Source of the DNA: an uncultured Polycyclovorans sp.
Lineage (GTDB): Bacteria; Pseudomonadota; Gammaproteobacteria; Nevskiales; Nevskiaceae
Length of the DNA stretch: 64,000 nucleotides
Direction: 5' to 3'
Assembly (NCBI GenBank): GCA_936928855.1
Contig: CAKZHZ010000070.1
Location: 23,194-87,193 of the forward strand
In this document: positions 52,841 through 62,249 of the stretch, one piece after another
How positions within the stretch are numbered: position 1 is the first letter of the stretch
Layout of the letters: each line of letters starts with the position of its first letter
The notes under the pieces: generated by a model
The model's database searches: none
Told to the model about the DNA's origin: nothing
Seen by the model: the letters and a program-made list of their open reading frames with translations, nothing else
Program-made: the position numbers and the translations under genes

Positions 52841-54158
52841 CCGCCAGCGTCAGGCCGTCGATCAATACCGATCCGGTGCGGATGCTGGCGTAGGGTCGCA
52901 GGTCATCCCCCAGGCCCACGATGCGGTGGAACATGTCGCGCAGGTTGCCGGCGATGGTCAGTTCATCCACCGGATAGGCCAGCTCGCCGTTCTCGACCCA
53001 ATACCCGGCGGCACCGCGCGAGTAGTCGCCGGTGACGCCGTTGACACCGTGGCCCAGCAGTTCGCTGACCAGCAGGCCGGTCCCCATGCGCTTGACGAGC
53101 GCATCAAACGGTTCGCGCTCGCCCTCCACCAGCAGGTTGAATACGCCCCCGGCATTGCCGGTACTGTGCAGCCCCAGCCGCCGCGCCGAGTAGCTGCCAA
53201 GCAGCCATCCCTTCAACACGCCTTTTTCGACCAGCGTGCGGTCCTCGGTGGCCACCCCTTCGCTGTCGAAGGCACTGCTGCCGGCTGCGCCGGGCAGGAA
53301 CGGACGCTGCAACAGGTCGATCCCAGCGGGAAACACGGGCTGGTCCATGGCGTCGAGCAGAAAACTGGCCCGGCGGTAGAGTGCGCCACCGGAGATGGCG
53401 CCGACGAAGGCCCCGAACAGACCGCGGGCCAGCTCCGGCGGAAACAGCACCGGGGCGCTGCGGGTGGTCAGCTTGCGCGCACCCAGCCGGCGCAACGCCC
53501 GCTGCCCCGCCTCCCGGCCCACCGCGTCGGGCGCCTCCAGCTGATCGGCGCGGCGGTGGTGCGTGTACCAGTAGTCACGCTGCATGTCGTCGCCGTCGAC
53601 GGCGACGACCGCGCAGTTGAGCCCGTGCGAGGTGCTCTCGCGCAGCCCCGAAAAACCGTGACTGTTGGCGTACAGGGCGACGCTGCGGTGGGTCGACAGG
53701 GCCGCGCCTTCACTCTGGCGAATGCGTGCATCCACCGCCATCGCTGCCGCCTCGGTTGCGAGCGCCCGCTCAATGGCCTGTGGCGGGGTGAGATCCCAGG
53801 GATGGTCGAGGTCGAGATCGGGGAAGCGGGTTGCCAGGCGGTCGGCATCGGCCAGGCCGTTGCAGGGGTCCTCGCCGGTCACCCGCGCGATGTCCAGCGC
53901 CGCACTCACCGCACGGCGCAGGCCGTCGTCGGAGAGGTCCCCGGTACTGGCCGACCCCTTGCGCTGACCGATGTACACGGTGACACCCATCTCGCGGTCA
54001 TGCTGGAACTCCAGACTCTCCACCGCCTGTTGCCGCACCGATACCGAATACCCGCGTGAGGTGCCCACCTGGGCCTCTGCCGCGGTGGCGCCCCCTGTGC
54101 GGGCTTGATCGAGTACGAATTGTGCGGCGCGGTTGAGCGCTTCGGGCGTGAGGGCCAT
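52833..54158 (-). CDS. pmbA: Metalloprotease-complex subunit PmbA/TldE
   Basis: A 441-residue TldD/PmbA-family protein. The N-terminal QARTGGATAAEAQVGTSRGY and VESLEFQHDREMGVTVYIGQ are typical. The C-terminal half shows DYSRGAAGYWVENGELAYPV. It lacks the HExxxH zinc motif of TldD, as expected for the partner subunit, which forms a heterodimer that degrades unfolded or modified peptides. The tldD gene is not in this window. ATG at 54158 gives normal length. Confidence 0.93.
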   Translation of the reverse strand: MALTPEALNRAAQFVLDQARTGGATAAEAQVGTSRGYSVSVRQQAVESLEFQHDREMGVTVYIGQRKGSASTGDLSDDGLRRAVSAALDIARVTGEDPCNGLADADRLATRFPDLDLDHPWDLTPPQAIERALATEAAAMAVDARIRQSEGAALSTHRSVALYANSHGFSGLRESTSHGLNCAVVAVDGDDMQRDYWYTHHRRADQLEAPDAVGREAGQRALRRLGARKLTTRSAPVLFPPELARGLFGAFVGAISGGALYRRASFLLDAMDQPVFPAGIDLLQRPFLPGAAGSSAFDSEGVATEDRTLVEKGVLKGWLLGSYSARRLGLHSTGNAGGVFNLLVEGEREPFDALVKRMGTGLLVSELLGHGVNGVTGDYSRGAAGYWVENGELAYPVDELTIAGNLRDMFHRIVGLGDDLRPYASIRTGSVLIDGLTLAAT

Positions 54159-54201
54159 GGGTCCTTCAGGATGAAAACGATGGATCAGGGTAGCACCGGG
54201 C

Positions 54202-55545
54202 TCAACGCGCCTTCAGGCGTGCCAGCAACCGGGCATGGATGTCGCCGAAGTCGCCATTGGACATCACCAGCACGCGATCACCGGGCCGGGCATCGGCACT
54301 CAACGCCTCGACCAATGCATCGACCGAGTCCCCGAGGGTCAGCGGCGGACGCAGCGCGGCAAAGGTGGCGCGGGCATCCCACTGGAGGTCAGGACGCGCC
54401 AGCACGTAGCAATGGTCGGCAGCGGCCAGGGCCGGTGCCAGCTGCGCAGCATGGCTGCCGATGCGCATGCTGTTGGAACGCGGCTCCAGCACCGCCAGCA
54501 CGCGCCCGTGGTCATGCTCGCGCAGCGCCTGCACGGTCAGCTCGATGGCGGTGGGATGATGGGCGAAGTCGTCGTAGACCCGCACGCCGTCCGCTTCCCC
54601 TCGCAACTCCAGCCGGCGGCGCACGCTGCGGAACCCGGCCAGCCCTTCCGCCAGCACCGGCAGCGGCACATCCAGGGCCTGGGCGGCGGCAATGGCGGCA
54701 AGGGTGTTGGCGCGGTTGTGAGCGCCCGGGAGCGGCGTCCGCCACTCGCCCTGGGCCACACCACACCGTTGCAGGGCGAAGCCCCCGGGCCGTGACTCGG
54801 CACGCCAGCCCCGCTCGTCGTTGAACCAGTCCACCGGCGTCCAGCAGCCCTGCTCCAACACCCGCGCCAGCGCCGGCTCGGCACCGTTGACGATCAATCG
54901 GCCCTGGCCGGGCACGGTCCGCACCAGATGATGAAACTGGCGCTCGATGGCGGCGAGGTCGGGAAAGATGTCGGCGTGGTCGTATTCGAGATTGTTGAGA
55001 ATGCAGGTGCGCGGCCGGTAATGGACGAACTTGCTGCGCTTGTCGAAGAAAGCGGTGTCGTATTCATCGGCTTCGATCACGAAGCAGTCGCCCGAACCCA
55101 GCCGCGCGGACAACCCGAAATTGAGCGGTACCCCGCCCACCAGAAAGCCGGGCTGCAGGCCGGCATGCTCCAGCAGCCACGCCAGCAAAGCGGTGGTGGT
55201 GGTCTTGCCGTGCGTGCCGGCCACCGCCAGCACATGCCGCCACCGCAGTACGTTCTCGGCCAGCCATTGCGGCCCGCTGACATAGGGCAGGCCACGGTCC
55301 AGCACCGCCTCCATTGCCGGGTTGCCACGGCTGACCACGTTGCCGACCACCACGATGTCGGGCGCAGGATCGAGATGGGCCGGGTCGTACCCGGACATCA
55401 CGGTGATTCCCAGGGCCTCCAGCTGGGTGGACATCGGCGGCCAGGCATTGGCATCCGAGCCTGTGACGGTGTGTCCGGCCTCCCGGGCGATGGCGGCAAT
55501 CCCGGCCATGAAGGTGCCGCAGATCCCGAGGATATGGAGGTGCAT
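54202..55545 (-). CDS. mpl: UDP-N-acetylmuramate:L-alanyl-gamma-D-glutamyl-meso-diaminopimelate ligase
   Basis: A 447-residue Mur-family ligase that joins recycled tripeptide to UDP-MurNAc. The N-terminal LHILGICGTFMAGIAAIAREAG, the ATP loop VAGTHGKTTTTALLAW near residue 110, and the C-terminal YDDFAHHPTAIELTVQALRE are characteristic of Mpl rather than MurC. The ATG at 55545 is chosen because the upstream in-frame extension falls in the end of the next gene. Its start lies beside the stop of the membrane-protein gene, so the two are probably cotranscribed. Confidence 0.94.
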   Translation of the reverse strand: MHLHILGICGTFMAGIAAIAREAGHTVTGSDANAWPPMSTQLEALGITVMSGYDPAHLDPAPDIVVVGNVVSRGNPAMEAVLDRGLPYVSGPQWLAENVLRWRHVLAVAGTHGKTTTTALLAWLLEHAGLQPGFLVGGVPLNFGLSARLGSGDCFVIEADEYDTAFFDKRSKFVHYRPRTCILNNLEYDHADIFPDLAAIERQFHHLVRTVPGQGRLIVNGAEPALARVLEQGCWTPVDWFNDERGWRAESRPGGFALQRCGVAQGEWRTPLPGAHNRANTLAAIAAAQALDVPLPVLAEGLAGFRSVRRRLELRGEADGVRVYDDFAHHPTAIELTVQALREHDHGRVLAVLEPRSNSMRIGSHAAQLAPALAAADHCYVLARPDLQWDARATFAALRPPLTLGDSVDALVEALSADARPGDRVLVMSNGDFGDIHARLLARLKAR

Positions 55546-55546
55546 G

Positions 55547-56125
55547 TCAGGCCCCGCCCACCACCAGCGCTCCCAGCAGGCTGCCGAACAACAGGACACA
55601 GGCCAGCATCACCGCCGCCGCGGCAAACGCCCAGACCAGCCCCATCGCCATGCCGCTGTTGGTGGCCTGCCGGAACACGTGCGCGGTCACCAGAAAATTC
55701 CAGATGTTGAGCAGGTTCATCAGCAGTACCGGCCCACCGGGCAGGTCCGGCTGCGCGCCGGCGGCCATCGCCTCGGGGTCGGAGGCCAGCTCGACCAGCT
55801 GTGGCGCCACCTGGGAAAACGGTATCGCCATCAGGGCGGTCAGCACCGCACTGGTGCAGAGCAGGGTCTGGAAGGTCTGGGTGAACCGCGCCTCAAGGCT
55901 GCGCACCCGAAGGATCATGCGGGTGGCCAGCGCCACCCCCACCACCGTGGCGCTGGCCATGATCAGCGCGAGCGTGGGGGACAGGGCCAGGGCGTAGACG
56001 AAAAACACCGGCGTGGCGCCGATCACGCAGATCGTACGGGTCCATTGCGGCAGGAACGGGAAGTCCTGCGGACCTGCACGAAACAGGATGATCTTGAGCG
56101 TGGTGGACAGGGCCTGGGCAATCAT
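55547..56125 (-). CDS. Membrane protein, possibly YIP1-like, unknown function
   Basis: A 192-residue protein with about five hydrophobic segments (ICVIGATPVFFVYALAL, LALIMASATVVGVALA, LLCTSAVLTALMAIPF, LMNLLNIWNFLVTAHVF and FAAAAVMLACVLLFGSLL). A cytoplasmic basic loop lies near residue 75. ATG at 56125 has a weak ribosome-binding site. It ends just before mpl and is divergent from rnd. Similarity to Yip1-domain proteins is only by helix layout. Its function is unknown. Confidence 0.7.
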   Translation of the reverse strand: MIAQALSTTLKIILFRAGPQDFPFLPQWTRTICVIGATPVFFVYALALSPTLALIMASATVVGVALATRMILRVRSLEARFTQTFQTLLCTSAVLTALMAIPFSQVAPQLVELASDPEAMAAGAQPDLPGGPVLLMNLLNIWNFLVTAHVFRQATNSGMAMGLVWAFAAAAVMLACVLLFGSLLGALVVGGA

Positions 56126-56186
56126 CTCGGAGGGGATTGGGTATGGTCAGGCTATTCTACCCGCCCCTTTCAGCCCCCCTGGATTG

Positions 56187-57296
56187 ATGAACACCGTCTG
56201 GATCGACACGCCCACCCAGCTCGCCGAGGCCTGCGCCGGCTGGCGCGCACGCCCCTGGATCACGGTGGATACCGAGTTCGTCCGGGTGGAGACCTATCGG
56301 GCGCGCCTGTGCCTGGTGCAGGTGGGGGATGGCAAAACCAATGCCTGCATCGACACGCTGGCGCTGGAGGACCTCGCCCCACTGTGGGCGGTGCTGGCCG
56401 ATCTCAACGTTCTCAAGGTGTTGCATGCCAGCAGTCAGGATTTCGAGATCGTGGTGGAGCACACCGGCAGCGCGCCCACGCCGGTGTTCGACACCCAGAT
56501 CGCCGCCACGCTGATGGGCATGGGGGACCAGATCGGCTACGCCGGGCTAGTGGAGCGCAGCCTGGGCGTGGTCATCGACAAACGGCTCGCCCGCACCGAC
56601 TGGTCCCGGCGACCCTTGAGCGACGCCGAGATTGCCTACGCTGCAGACGACGTGCGCCATCTCGCCACGCTGTACCCGGCGCTGCAGCAGCAGGTGGCCG
56701 ATGCCGGGCGGCTGGACTGGCTGGCGGAGGACTGCCAGCGGCTCACCGATGTGCACCGCTACGCTGTCCGCCCCGAGGATGCCTGGCGCCGACTCAAGGG
56801 CCTGGGCCGCCTCGATGCTGCCAGTCAGAGCCGCGCGGTGGCCCTTGCCGCCTGGCGCGAACGCCAGGCGCAGGATCGCAATCGTCCCCGCAAATGGATC
56901 CTCGACGATGCCGCGCTGTACCCGCTGGCGGAGCGCCAGCCGACGACGCTGGAGGCATTGGAGAAGCTGGGCTGCCTACCCCCCCGCACACTGGAACGCC
57001 ATGGCAAGGCGCTGCTGAAGGTTCTGGCCGAGGCGCCCGGACCGCAGGTGTGGATGCCCGAGGAACTGGCCGGCGATGACAAGGCGCGATTCCGTGCCCT
57101 GCAGGCGGAGGTTCGCGCCTGCGCCGAGCGGCTGAATCTGCCCCCGGGGTTTCTGGCCCCCCGTGCGGAACTCGAAACGCTGGTCCGGCAGGGGCCGGAG
57201 GCGAATCTCACGCTGCTGCAGGGCTGGCGCCGCACGGTGTTGGGCGACGCTCTGTTGCGACTGCTCGACACGCCGGGCACGGCCTCTTCGAACTGA
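56187..57296 (+). CDS. rnd: Ribonuclease D
   Basis: A 369-residue 3'-5' exoribonuclease that trims tRNA and other stable RNAs. The DEDDy set is visible: VDTEFVR near residue 30, the Asp in NVLKVLHASSQDFEIV and FDTQIAATLMG in the middle, and YAADDVRHLATLY near 155. Two HRDC-like helical regions fill the C-terminal half. ATG at 56187 is selected because it begins the exonuclease fold; a long upstream in-frame extension is rejected. Confidence 0.93.
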   Translation: MNTVWIDTPTQLAEACAGWRARPWITVDTEFVRVETYRARLCLVQVGDGKTNACIDTLALEDLAPLWAVLADLNVLKVLHASSQDFEIVVEHTGSAPTPVFDTQIAATLMGMGDQIGYAGLVERSLGVVIDKRLARTDWSRRPLSDAEIAYAADDVRHLATLYPALQQQVADAGRLDWLAEDCQRLTDVHRYAVRPEDAWRRLKGLGRLDAASQSRAVALAAWRERQAQDRNRPRKWILDDAALYPLAERQPTTLEALEKLGCLPPRTLERHGKALLKVLAEAPGPQVWMPEELAGDDKARFRALQAEVRACAERLNLPPGFLAPRAELETLVRQGPEANLTLLQGWRRTVLGDALLRLLDTPGTASSN

Positions 57297-57307
57297 CAGG
57301 ACCGGAC

Positions 57308-58276
57308 ATGACTGCACGCGAACTGCCCCCCAACACCGACCTTGGCCACGGCATCACCTGTATCGATACGCTGCAGGGACGCCCGGGCATGGCCTGCTGC
57401 TACCTGCTGGCGCGGCAGGGGGAGTACGCCTTCATCGAAGCCGGAACCAGCCATGGCGTGCCGGGCCTGCTGGCCTTGCTGTCCGCTCGGGGAATCCGCG
57501 CCGACCAGGTACGGTATGTCATCCCCACCCATGTCCACCTGGATCACGCCGGCGGAGTCGGGACCCTGATGGGCGCACTGCCGGAGGCCCAGTTGGTGGT
57601 GCACCCCCGCGGCGCACGCCACATGATCGACCCCGCCAAGCTGATCGCCGGCGCCACGGCCGTCTACGGCGAGGCCGTGGTCCAGGCGCAGTACGGGGAA
57701 ATCCGGGGCGTCCCGGCGGCGCGGGTGATCGAGGCCGCTGACGGCCACGAAGTGCGTCTGGGCGATGGCGTGCTGCGCTTCTTCGACAGCCCCGGGCATG
57801 CGCGCCACCATTTCTGCATCTTCGACCCGGTCAGCCAGGGGTTTTTCACCGGCGACACCTTTGGCCTGTCCTACCGCGAGTTCGACTCCGCGAAGGGGCC
57901 CTTCCTGTTCCCCACCACCACCCCGGTGCAGTTCGAACCCGAAGCCTGGCAGCACACGCTGGACCGGTTGCTGGCCGCCGAGCCCAAGCGCATGTACCTG
58001 ACCCACTACGGTGCCGTGAGTCCGGTTCCCGCATTGGCGGAAACCCTGCGGCAGGGCTTGCGACGCTATCAGGCCCTCGCCCGCGAACTGGCGGATGTCG
58101 ACAACCGTCACACCCGCCTGCGGGACGCGCTGACGCAACTGACGTTGGAGCAGCTCAAGGCACACGGCAGCCCGGTGGACGAAGCCACCAGCCGGACATT
58201 GCTGGCCCTGGACATGGAGCTCAATGCCCAGGGTCTGGGGGTCTGGCTCGACGCTCAGCGGGCAGGAAATGCCTGA
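57308..58276 (+). CDS. MBL-fold metallo-hydrolase
   Basis: A 322-residue metallo-beta-lactamase-fold enzyme. The metal-binding HVHLDHAGG lies near residue 77. A further His in SPGHARHHFCIF near 165 and Asp in FFTGDTFG complete the set, with TLTHYG-like YLTHYGAVS near 235. The C-terminal helical region is longer than in simple glyoxalase-like members. It lies 11 nt after rnd and is probably cotranscribed. Hydrolysis of a thioester or ester is likely, but the substrate is unknown. Confidence 0.82.
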   Translation: MTARELPPNTDLGHGITCIDTLQGRPGMACCYLLARQGEYAFIEAGTSHGVPGLLALLSARGIRADQVRYVIPTHVHLDHAGGVGTLMGALPEAQLVVHPRGARHMIDPAKLIAGATAVYGEAVVQAQYGEIRGVPAARVIEAADGHEVRLGDGVLRFFDSPGHARHHFCIFDPVSQGFFTGDTFGLSYREFDSAKGPFLFPTTTPVQFEPEAWQHTLDRLLAAEPKRMYLTHYGAVSPVPALAETLRQGLRRYQALARELADVDNRHTRLRDALTQLTLEQLKAHGSPVDEATSRTLLALDMELNAQGLGVWLDAQRAGNA

Positions 58277-58349
58277 TATCGGCGGCGCTTGACGCCGCTG
58301 ACCGCGACAACCGACTATCGGACATTCGTTCAAGAAATAGGGTCTGCGC

Positions 58350-60086
58350 TTGGCCATCAGCACTCAGACATCGGCAACCGGCTTTCTCGGGGGCCTGGCG
58401 CGCCGCCTCGCGGCCGACCAGCTGCTGTCCGATGTGCAGGCCCGCGATCTGCAGCAGAAGGCCCTGAAAGAACAGCGCCCCTTCGTCTCGGTGGTGGTCG
58501 AGAGCAAGCTGGTCAGCGCCTCGGCCGTTGCAGAGGCGGCCAGCCTGGAGTTCGGGGTGCCGCTGATGGACCTTTCGGCGGTCGAGATGGATCGCTCGCT
58601 GGTCCAGCAGTTGACCGACAAGGTGTTGCGCAAGGCCCACGCCCTGCCCATCTATGCCCGTGGCAAGAAGATGTTCATCGCGGTCTCCGATCCGATGAAC
58701 GTGCAGGCGCTGGACGACATCAAGTTCGCCACCGGCCATGCCACCGAAGCGGTCCTGGTGGAAGAGGACAAGCTGGCGCGCGCGCTGGAGCAGGCACTGA
58801 CCCTGCTGCAACAGGCCGATATGTCGGTGGCCGACGGCGACCTCGAAAACCTGGAGGTGGCCGACGATGATGAAGCGGCCATGGTGGGCAATGATGTCTC
58901 CCGCGACAGCGCGGACGACGCGCCGATCGTGCGCTTCGTCAACAAGGTGATGGTGGATGCCATCAACCAGGGCGCCTCGGATATCCATTTCGAGCCCTAC
59001 GAAAAGTTCTATCGCATCCGTTATCGAAAGGACGGCGAACTCAAGACCATTGCGCAGCCGCCGGTCAGTCAGGGCCATCGCCTGGCGGCCCGCATCAAGG
59101 TGATGAGCCGCATGGATCTTGCGGAGCGCCGGGTGCCGCAGGATGGCCGTATCAAGCTGAACCTGTCGAAGACCAAGGCCATCGACTTTCGTGTGTCGAC
59201 CTGCCCGACCCTGTTCGGCGAAAAGATCTGCGCCCGTATTCTCGACCCCTCGTCGGCACAGCTGGGGATCGACGCGCTGGGCTACGAAGCCGAGCAGAAG
59301 GACGCCTACCTTCGTGCCCTGCAGCAGCCGCAGGGCATGATCCTGGTGACCGGTCCCACCGGCTCGGGCAAAACGGTGTCGTTGTACACCGGCCTCAACA
59401 TCCTCAATACCGAGGACATCAACATCTCGACGGCGGAAGACCCGGCGGAAATCAACCTGCCCGGCGTCAACCAGGTCAACGTCAATCCGAAGCAGGGGCT
59501 GACCTTCGCCGCTGCCTTGAAGGCCTTCCTGCGTCAGGATCCGGACGTCATCATGGTGGGGGAGATCCGCGACCTCGAAACCGCCGAGATCGCCATCAAG
59601 GCCGCCCAGACCGGCCACCTTGTGTTGTCCACCCTGCACACCAATGATGCGCCGCAGACCATCGTGCGCCTGATGAACATGGGTGTCCCGGCCTACAACC
59701 TGGCCTCGACCCTGACGCTGATCATCGCGCAGCGACTGGCGCGCCGGCTGTGCAAGCACTGCAAGCGCCCGGCCAACATCCCGCGCCCGGAGCTGATCAA
59801 GCAGGGCTTCAGCGAAGCCGAAATCGACTCACCCGATTTCACGCCCCACGAAGCCGTTGGCTGTGACCAGTGCGACGGCGGCTACAAGGGCCGCACCGGG
59901 ATCTATCAGGTGATGCCATTCAGTGATGCCATGGGCCGCATCATCATGGAGGGTGGCAACGCCCGCGACATCGCCGAACAGGCCCGCGAAGAGGGCATCA
60001 AGGACCTCCGCCAGGCCGCGCTGAAAAAAGTGCGGGACGGCGTCATTGATCTGGTACAGGCCAACGCCTGTACCGTTGGGGACTGA
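58350..60086 (+). CDS. pilB: Type IV pilus assembly ATPase PilB
   Basis: A 578-residue GspE/PilB hexameric ATPase that powers pilus extension. An N-terminal MshEN-type domain is followed by the core: Walker A GPTGSGKTVS near residue 335, Asp box DINISTAEDPAE, Walker B DPDVIMVGEIRDLETAE and His box GHLVLSTLHTND. A tetracysteine zinc site follows (CKHCKRP and CDQCDGG). Translation probably starts at a TTG (58350), as no ATG precedes the conserved domain. pilC and pilD follow on the same strand. Confidence 0.95.
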   Translation: MAISTQTSATGFLGGLARRLAADQLLSDVQARDLQQKALKEQRPFVSVVVESKLVSASAVAEAASLEFGVPLMDLSAVEMDRSLVQQLTDKVLRKAHALPIYARGKKMFIAVSDPMNVQALDDIKFATGHATEAVLVEEDKLARALEQALTLLQQADMSVADGDLENLEVADDDEAAMVGNDVSRDSADDAPIVRFVNKVMVDAINQGASDIHFEPYEKFYRIRYRKDGELKTIAQPPVSQGHRLAARIKVMSRMDLAERRVPQDGRIKLNLSKTKAIDFRVSTCPTLFGEKICARILDPSSAQLGIDALGYEAEQKDAYLRALQQPQGMILVTGPTGSGKTVSLYTGLNILNTEDINISTAEDPAEINLPGVNQVNVNPKQGLTFAAALKAFLRQDPDVIMVGEIRDLETAEIAIKAAQTGHLVLSTLHTNDAPQTIVRLMNMGVPAYNLASTLTLIIAQRLARRLCKHCKRPANIPRPELIKQGFSEAEIDSPDFTPHEAVGCDQCDGGYKGRTGIYQVMPFSDAMGRIIMEGGNARDIAEQAREEGIKDLRQAALKKVRDGVIDLVQANACTVGD

Positions 60087-60148
60087 CGACCCGGGCCGTG
60101 CGCTCTACACTGCGGCCAGGGAAGCGCTGATCACCGGGATACACGACC

Positions 60149-61372
60149 ATGGCAACCGCCACAGCCGCAGTGAAGGAGTACCCCTTCAAATGGGAAGGGG
60201 TGGACAAGAAGGGCAATCGCATCAAGGGGCAGTCGATCGGCCCCAACGCCGACTTCATCAAGTTGGCCCTGCGCAAACAGGGCATCAACCCCATCGCGGT
60301 GCGCAAGGCGTCCACGCTGTTCGCCAAGGGCAAGGGCACCATCGAGTCCGGCGATATCGCGATATTCAGCCGCCAGATGGCCACCATGCTGGCCTCCGGC
60401 GTGCCGCTGGTGCAGGCGCTGGAGATCATCGGCCGCGGCCATGACAAGCCCGCCATGGGCGAAATGGTGATGGGCATCAAGACCCACATCGAGGGCGGCG
60501 CCTCGTTCGCCGAGGCTCTGGGCAAGTACCCGCTGCACTTCGATGACCTGTTTGTGAACCTGGTCGATGCGGGCGAAAAGTCCGGCGCCCTCGAGACCCT
60601 GCTCGACAAGATCGCCACCTACAAGGAAAAAACCGAAGCCCTCAAGAAGAAGGTGAAGAAGGCACTGACCTACCCGATTGCCGTGCTGGTGGTGGCCTTC
60701 ATCGTCACCGGCATCCTGCTCTACTTCGTGGTGCCGCAGTTCCAGGATCTGTTCCAGGGCTTCGGCGCCGACCTGCCGGCCTTCACCCAGATGGTGATCA
60801 ACCTGTCCAAATGGATGCAGGCCAATGGCATCACCCTGGTGATCGGCATCGCGGTGTTCATCTTCGGCTTCATCGCCCTGAAGAAACGCTCCGAGAAATT
60901 CCGCCGCCTGCTGGACCGCGTATCGCTGAAGATTCCCATCGTCGGCGACATCCTGCACAAGTCGGCGGTGGCGCGCTTTGCCCGCACCCTGTCCACCATG
61001 TTCGCGGCAGGTGTGCCGCTGGTGGAGGCCATGGACTCGGTCGCCAAGGCTGCCGGCAATGTGGTCTACACCGAGGCGATCATGACCATGCGCGATCAGG
61101 TGGCAACCGGCCAGCAGCTGCAGCTGACCATGGAGCAGTCCGGCATGTTCCCCAACATGGCGACCCAGATGGTGGCCATCGGCGAGGAATCCGGCTCGCT
61201 GGATGCCATGTGCGCGAAAGTCGCCGACTTCTACGAGGCCGAGGTCGATAACCTCGTCGACAGCCTCACCGCGCTGATGGAGCCTTTCATCATGTCCGTG
61301 CTGGGCGTCCTGGTGGGCGGCCTGGTGGTGGCCATGTATCTGCCGATCTTCAAGATGGGTCAGGCCATCTGA
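60149..61372 (+). CDS. pilC: Type IV pilus inner-membrane platform protein PilC
   Basis: A 407-residue T2SF-type platform protein. Two related cytoplasmic helical domains (about 75-195 and 280-395) hold FSRQMATMLASGVPLVQALEI and FARTLSTMFAAGVPLVEAMDS, each followed by membrane segments such as LTYPIAVLVVAFIVTGILLYFVVP. It couples PilB to fibre assembly. It lies between pilB and pilD. The start ATG at 60149 gives the usual length. Confidence 0.95.
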   Translation: MATATAAVKEYPFKWEGVDKKGNRIKGQSIGPNADFIKLALRKQGINPIAVRKASTLFAKGKGTIESGDIAIFSRQMATMLASGVPLVQALEIIGRGHDKPAMGEMVMGIKTHIEGGASFAEALGKYPLHFDDLFVNLVDAGEKSGALETLLDKIATYKEKTEALKKKVKKALTYPIAVLVVAFIVTGILLYFVVPQFQDLFQGFGADLPAFTQMVINLSKWMQANGITLVIGIAVFIFGFIALKKRSEKFRRLLDRVSLKIPIVGDILHKSAVARFARTLSTMFAAGVPLVEAMDSVAKAAGNVVYTEAIMTMRDQVATGQQLQLTMEQSGMFPNMATQMVAIGEESGSLDAMCAKVADFYEAEVDNLVDSLTALMEPFIMSVLGVLVGGLVVAMYLPIFKMGQAI

Positions 61373-61382
61373 CACACCGGTG

Positions 61383-62249
61383 ATGCCGCTCTTTGACCTG
61401 TTGGCCGGCCACCCCGGCCTGCTCATCCTGCTCACCCTGCTGCTGGGGCTGTTGGTGGGGAGCTTTCTCAATGTGGTGTCGCTGCGCCTGCCCGCCATGA
61501 TGGAGCGCGACTGGCGCATCGAGGCCCGGGCCATCCTCGCATTGCCGGAGGTCGACGAGCCCCGGCTGTCGCTGACCTCACCACCCTCCACTTGCCCGCA
61601 TTGTCAGGCCAGGATCCGTCCCTGGCACAACATTCCGGTACTGGGCTGGCTCTGGCTGCGGGGCCGGTGCGCGGACTGCAAGGCGCCCATCTCAGCGCAA
61701 TACCCGCTGGTCGAGTTGGCCTGTGGCCTGCTGTCCGCCGTCTGTGCCTGGCATTTCGGCTGGGGCCCGCAACTGGCCGCCGCCCTCCTGCTCACCTGGA
61801 CGCTGCTGGTACTGGCGGTCATCGATGCGCGCACCACGCTGTTGCCGGACAGCATCACCCTGCCCCTGCTGTGGGCGGGCCTGCTGCTGGCGCTGGTACC
61901 GGTCTGGGTGCCGCTACAGGACGCCGTGATCGGCGCCGCCGCGGGCTACCTGAGCCTGTGGGCCGTGTTCTGGGGCTTCAAACTGCTGACCGGCAAGGAA
62001 GGCATGGGCTATGGCGATTTCAAGCTGTTCGGTGCACTGGGCGCGTGGCTCGGCTGGCAGCCCCTGCTGTTGATCATCCTGCTGTCCTCCGTGGTGGGGG
62101 CGGTGGTGGGCATCGGGCTGATCCTGGCGCGTAACCGCGGCCGCGACCTGCAGTTGCCGTTTGGTCCCTATCTCGCCGCCGCCGGCTGGATCGCCCTGAT
62201 CTGGGGTGATGCCATCAGCAGCGCCTATCTGCGCAGCGTGGGATTGTGA
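61383..62249 (+). CDS. pilD: Prepilin peptidase/N-methyltransferase PilD
   Basis: A 288-residue bifunctional enzyme that cleaves prepilin leaders and methylates the new N-terminus. It has eight or so membrane helices. The cytoplasmic zinc domain has CPHC and CADC, and the aspartate protease residues lie in VIDARTTLLPDSITL and EGMGYGDFKLFGALG. ATG at 61383 is chosen; a GTG one codon earlier is also possible. It ends inside the coaE start (GTGA overlap). Confidence 0.95.
   Translation: MPLFDLLAGHPGLLILLTLLLGLLVGSFLNVVSLRLPAMMERDWRIEARAILALPEVDEPRLSLTSPPSTCPHCQARIRPWHNIPVLGWLWLRGRCADCKAPISAQYPLVELACGLLSAVCAWHFGWGPQLAAALLLTWTLLVLAVIDARTTLLPDSITLPLLWAGLLLALVPVWVPLQDAVIGAAAGYLSLWAVFWGFKLLTGKEGMGYGDFKLFGALGAWLGWQPLLLIILLSSVVGAVVGIGLILARNRGRDLQLPFGPYLAAAGWIALIWGDAISSAYLRSVGL

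Noticed and set aside
56013..56186. An N-terminal extension of ribonuclease D
   Set aside because: It overlaps the divergent membrane-protein gene and is unlike any RNase D. The ATG at 56187 begins the conserved fold.
58277..58349. A terminator between the MBL-fold gene and pilB
   Set aside because: A 6-bp GCGGCG/CGCCGC stem is present, but no T-run follows, so it does not meet the usual pattern.
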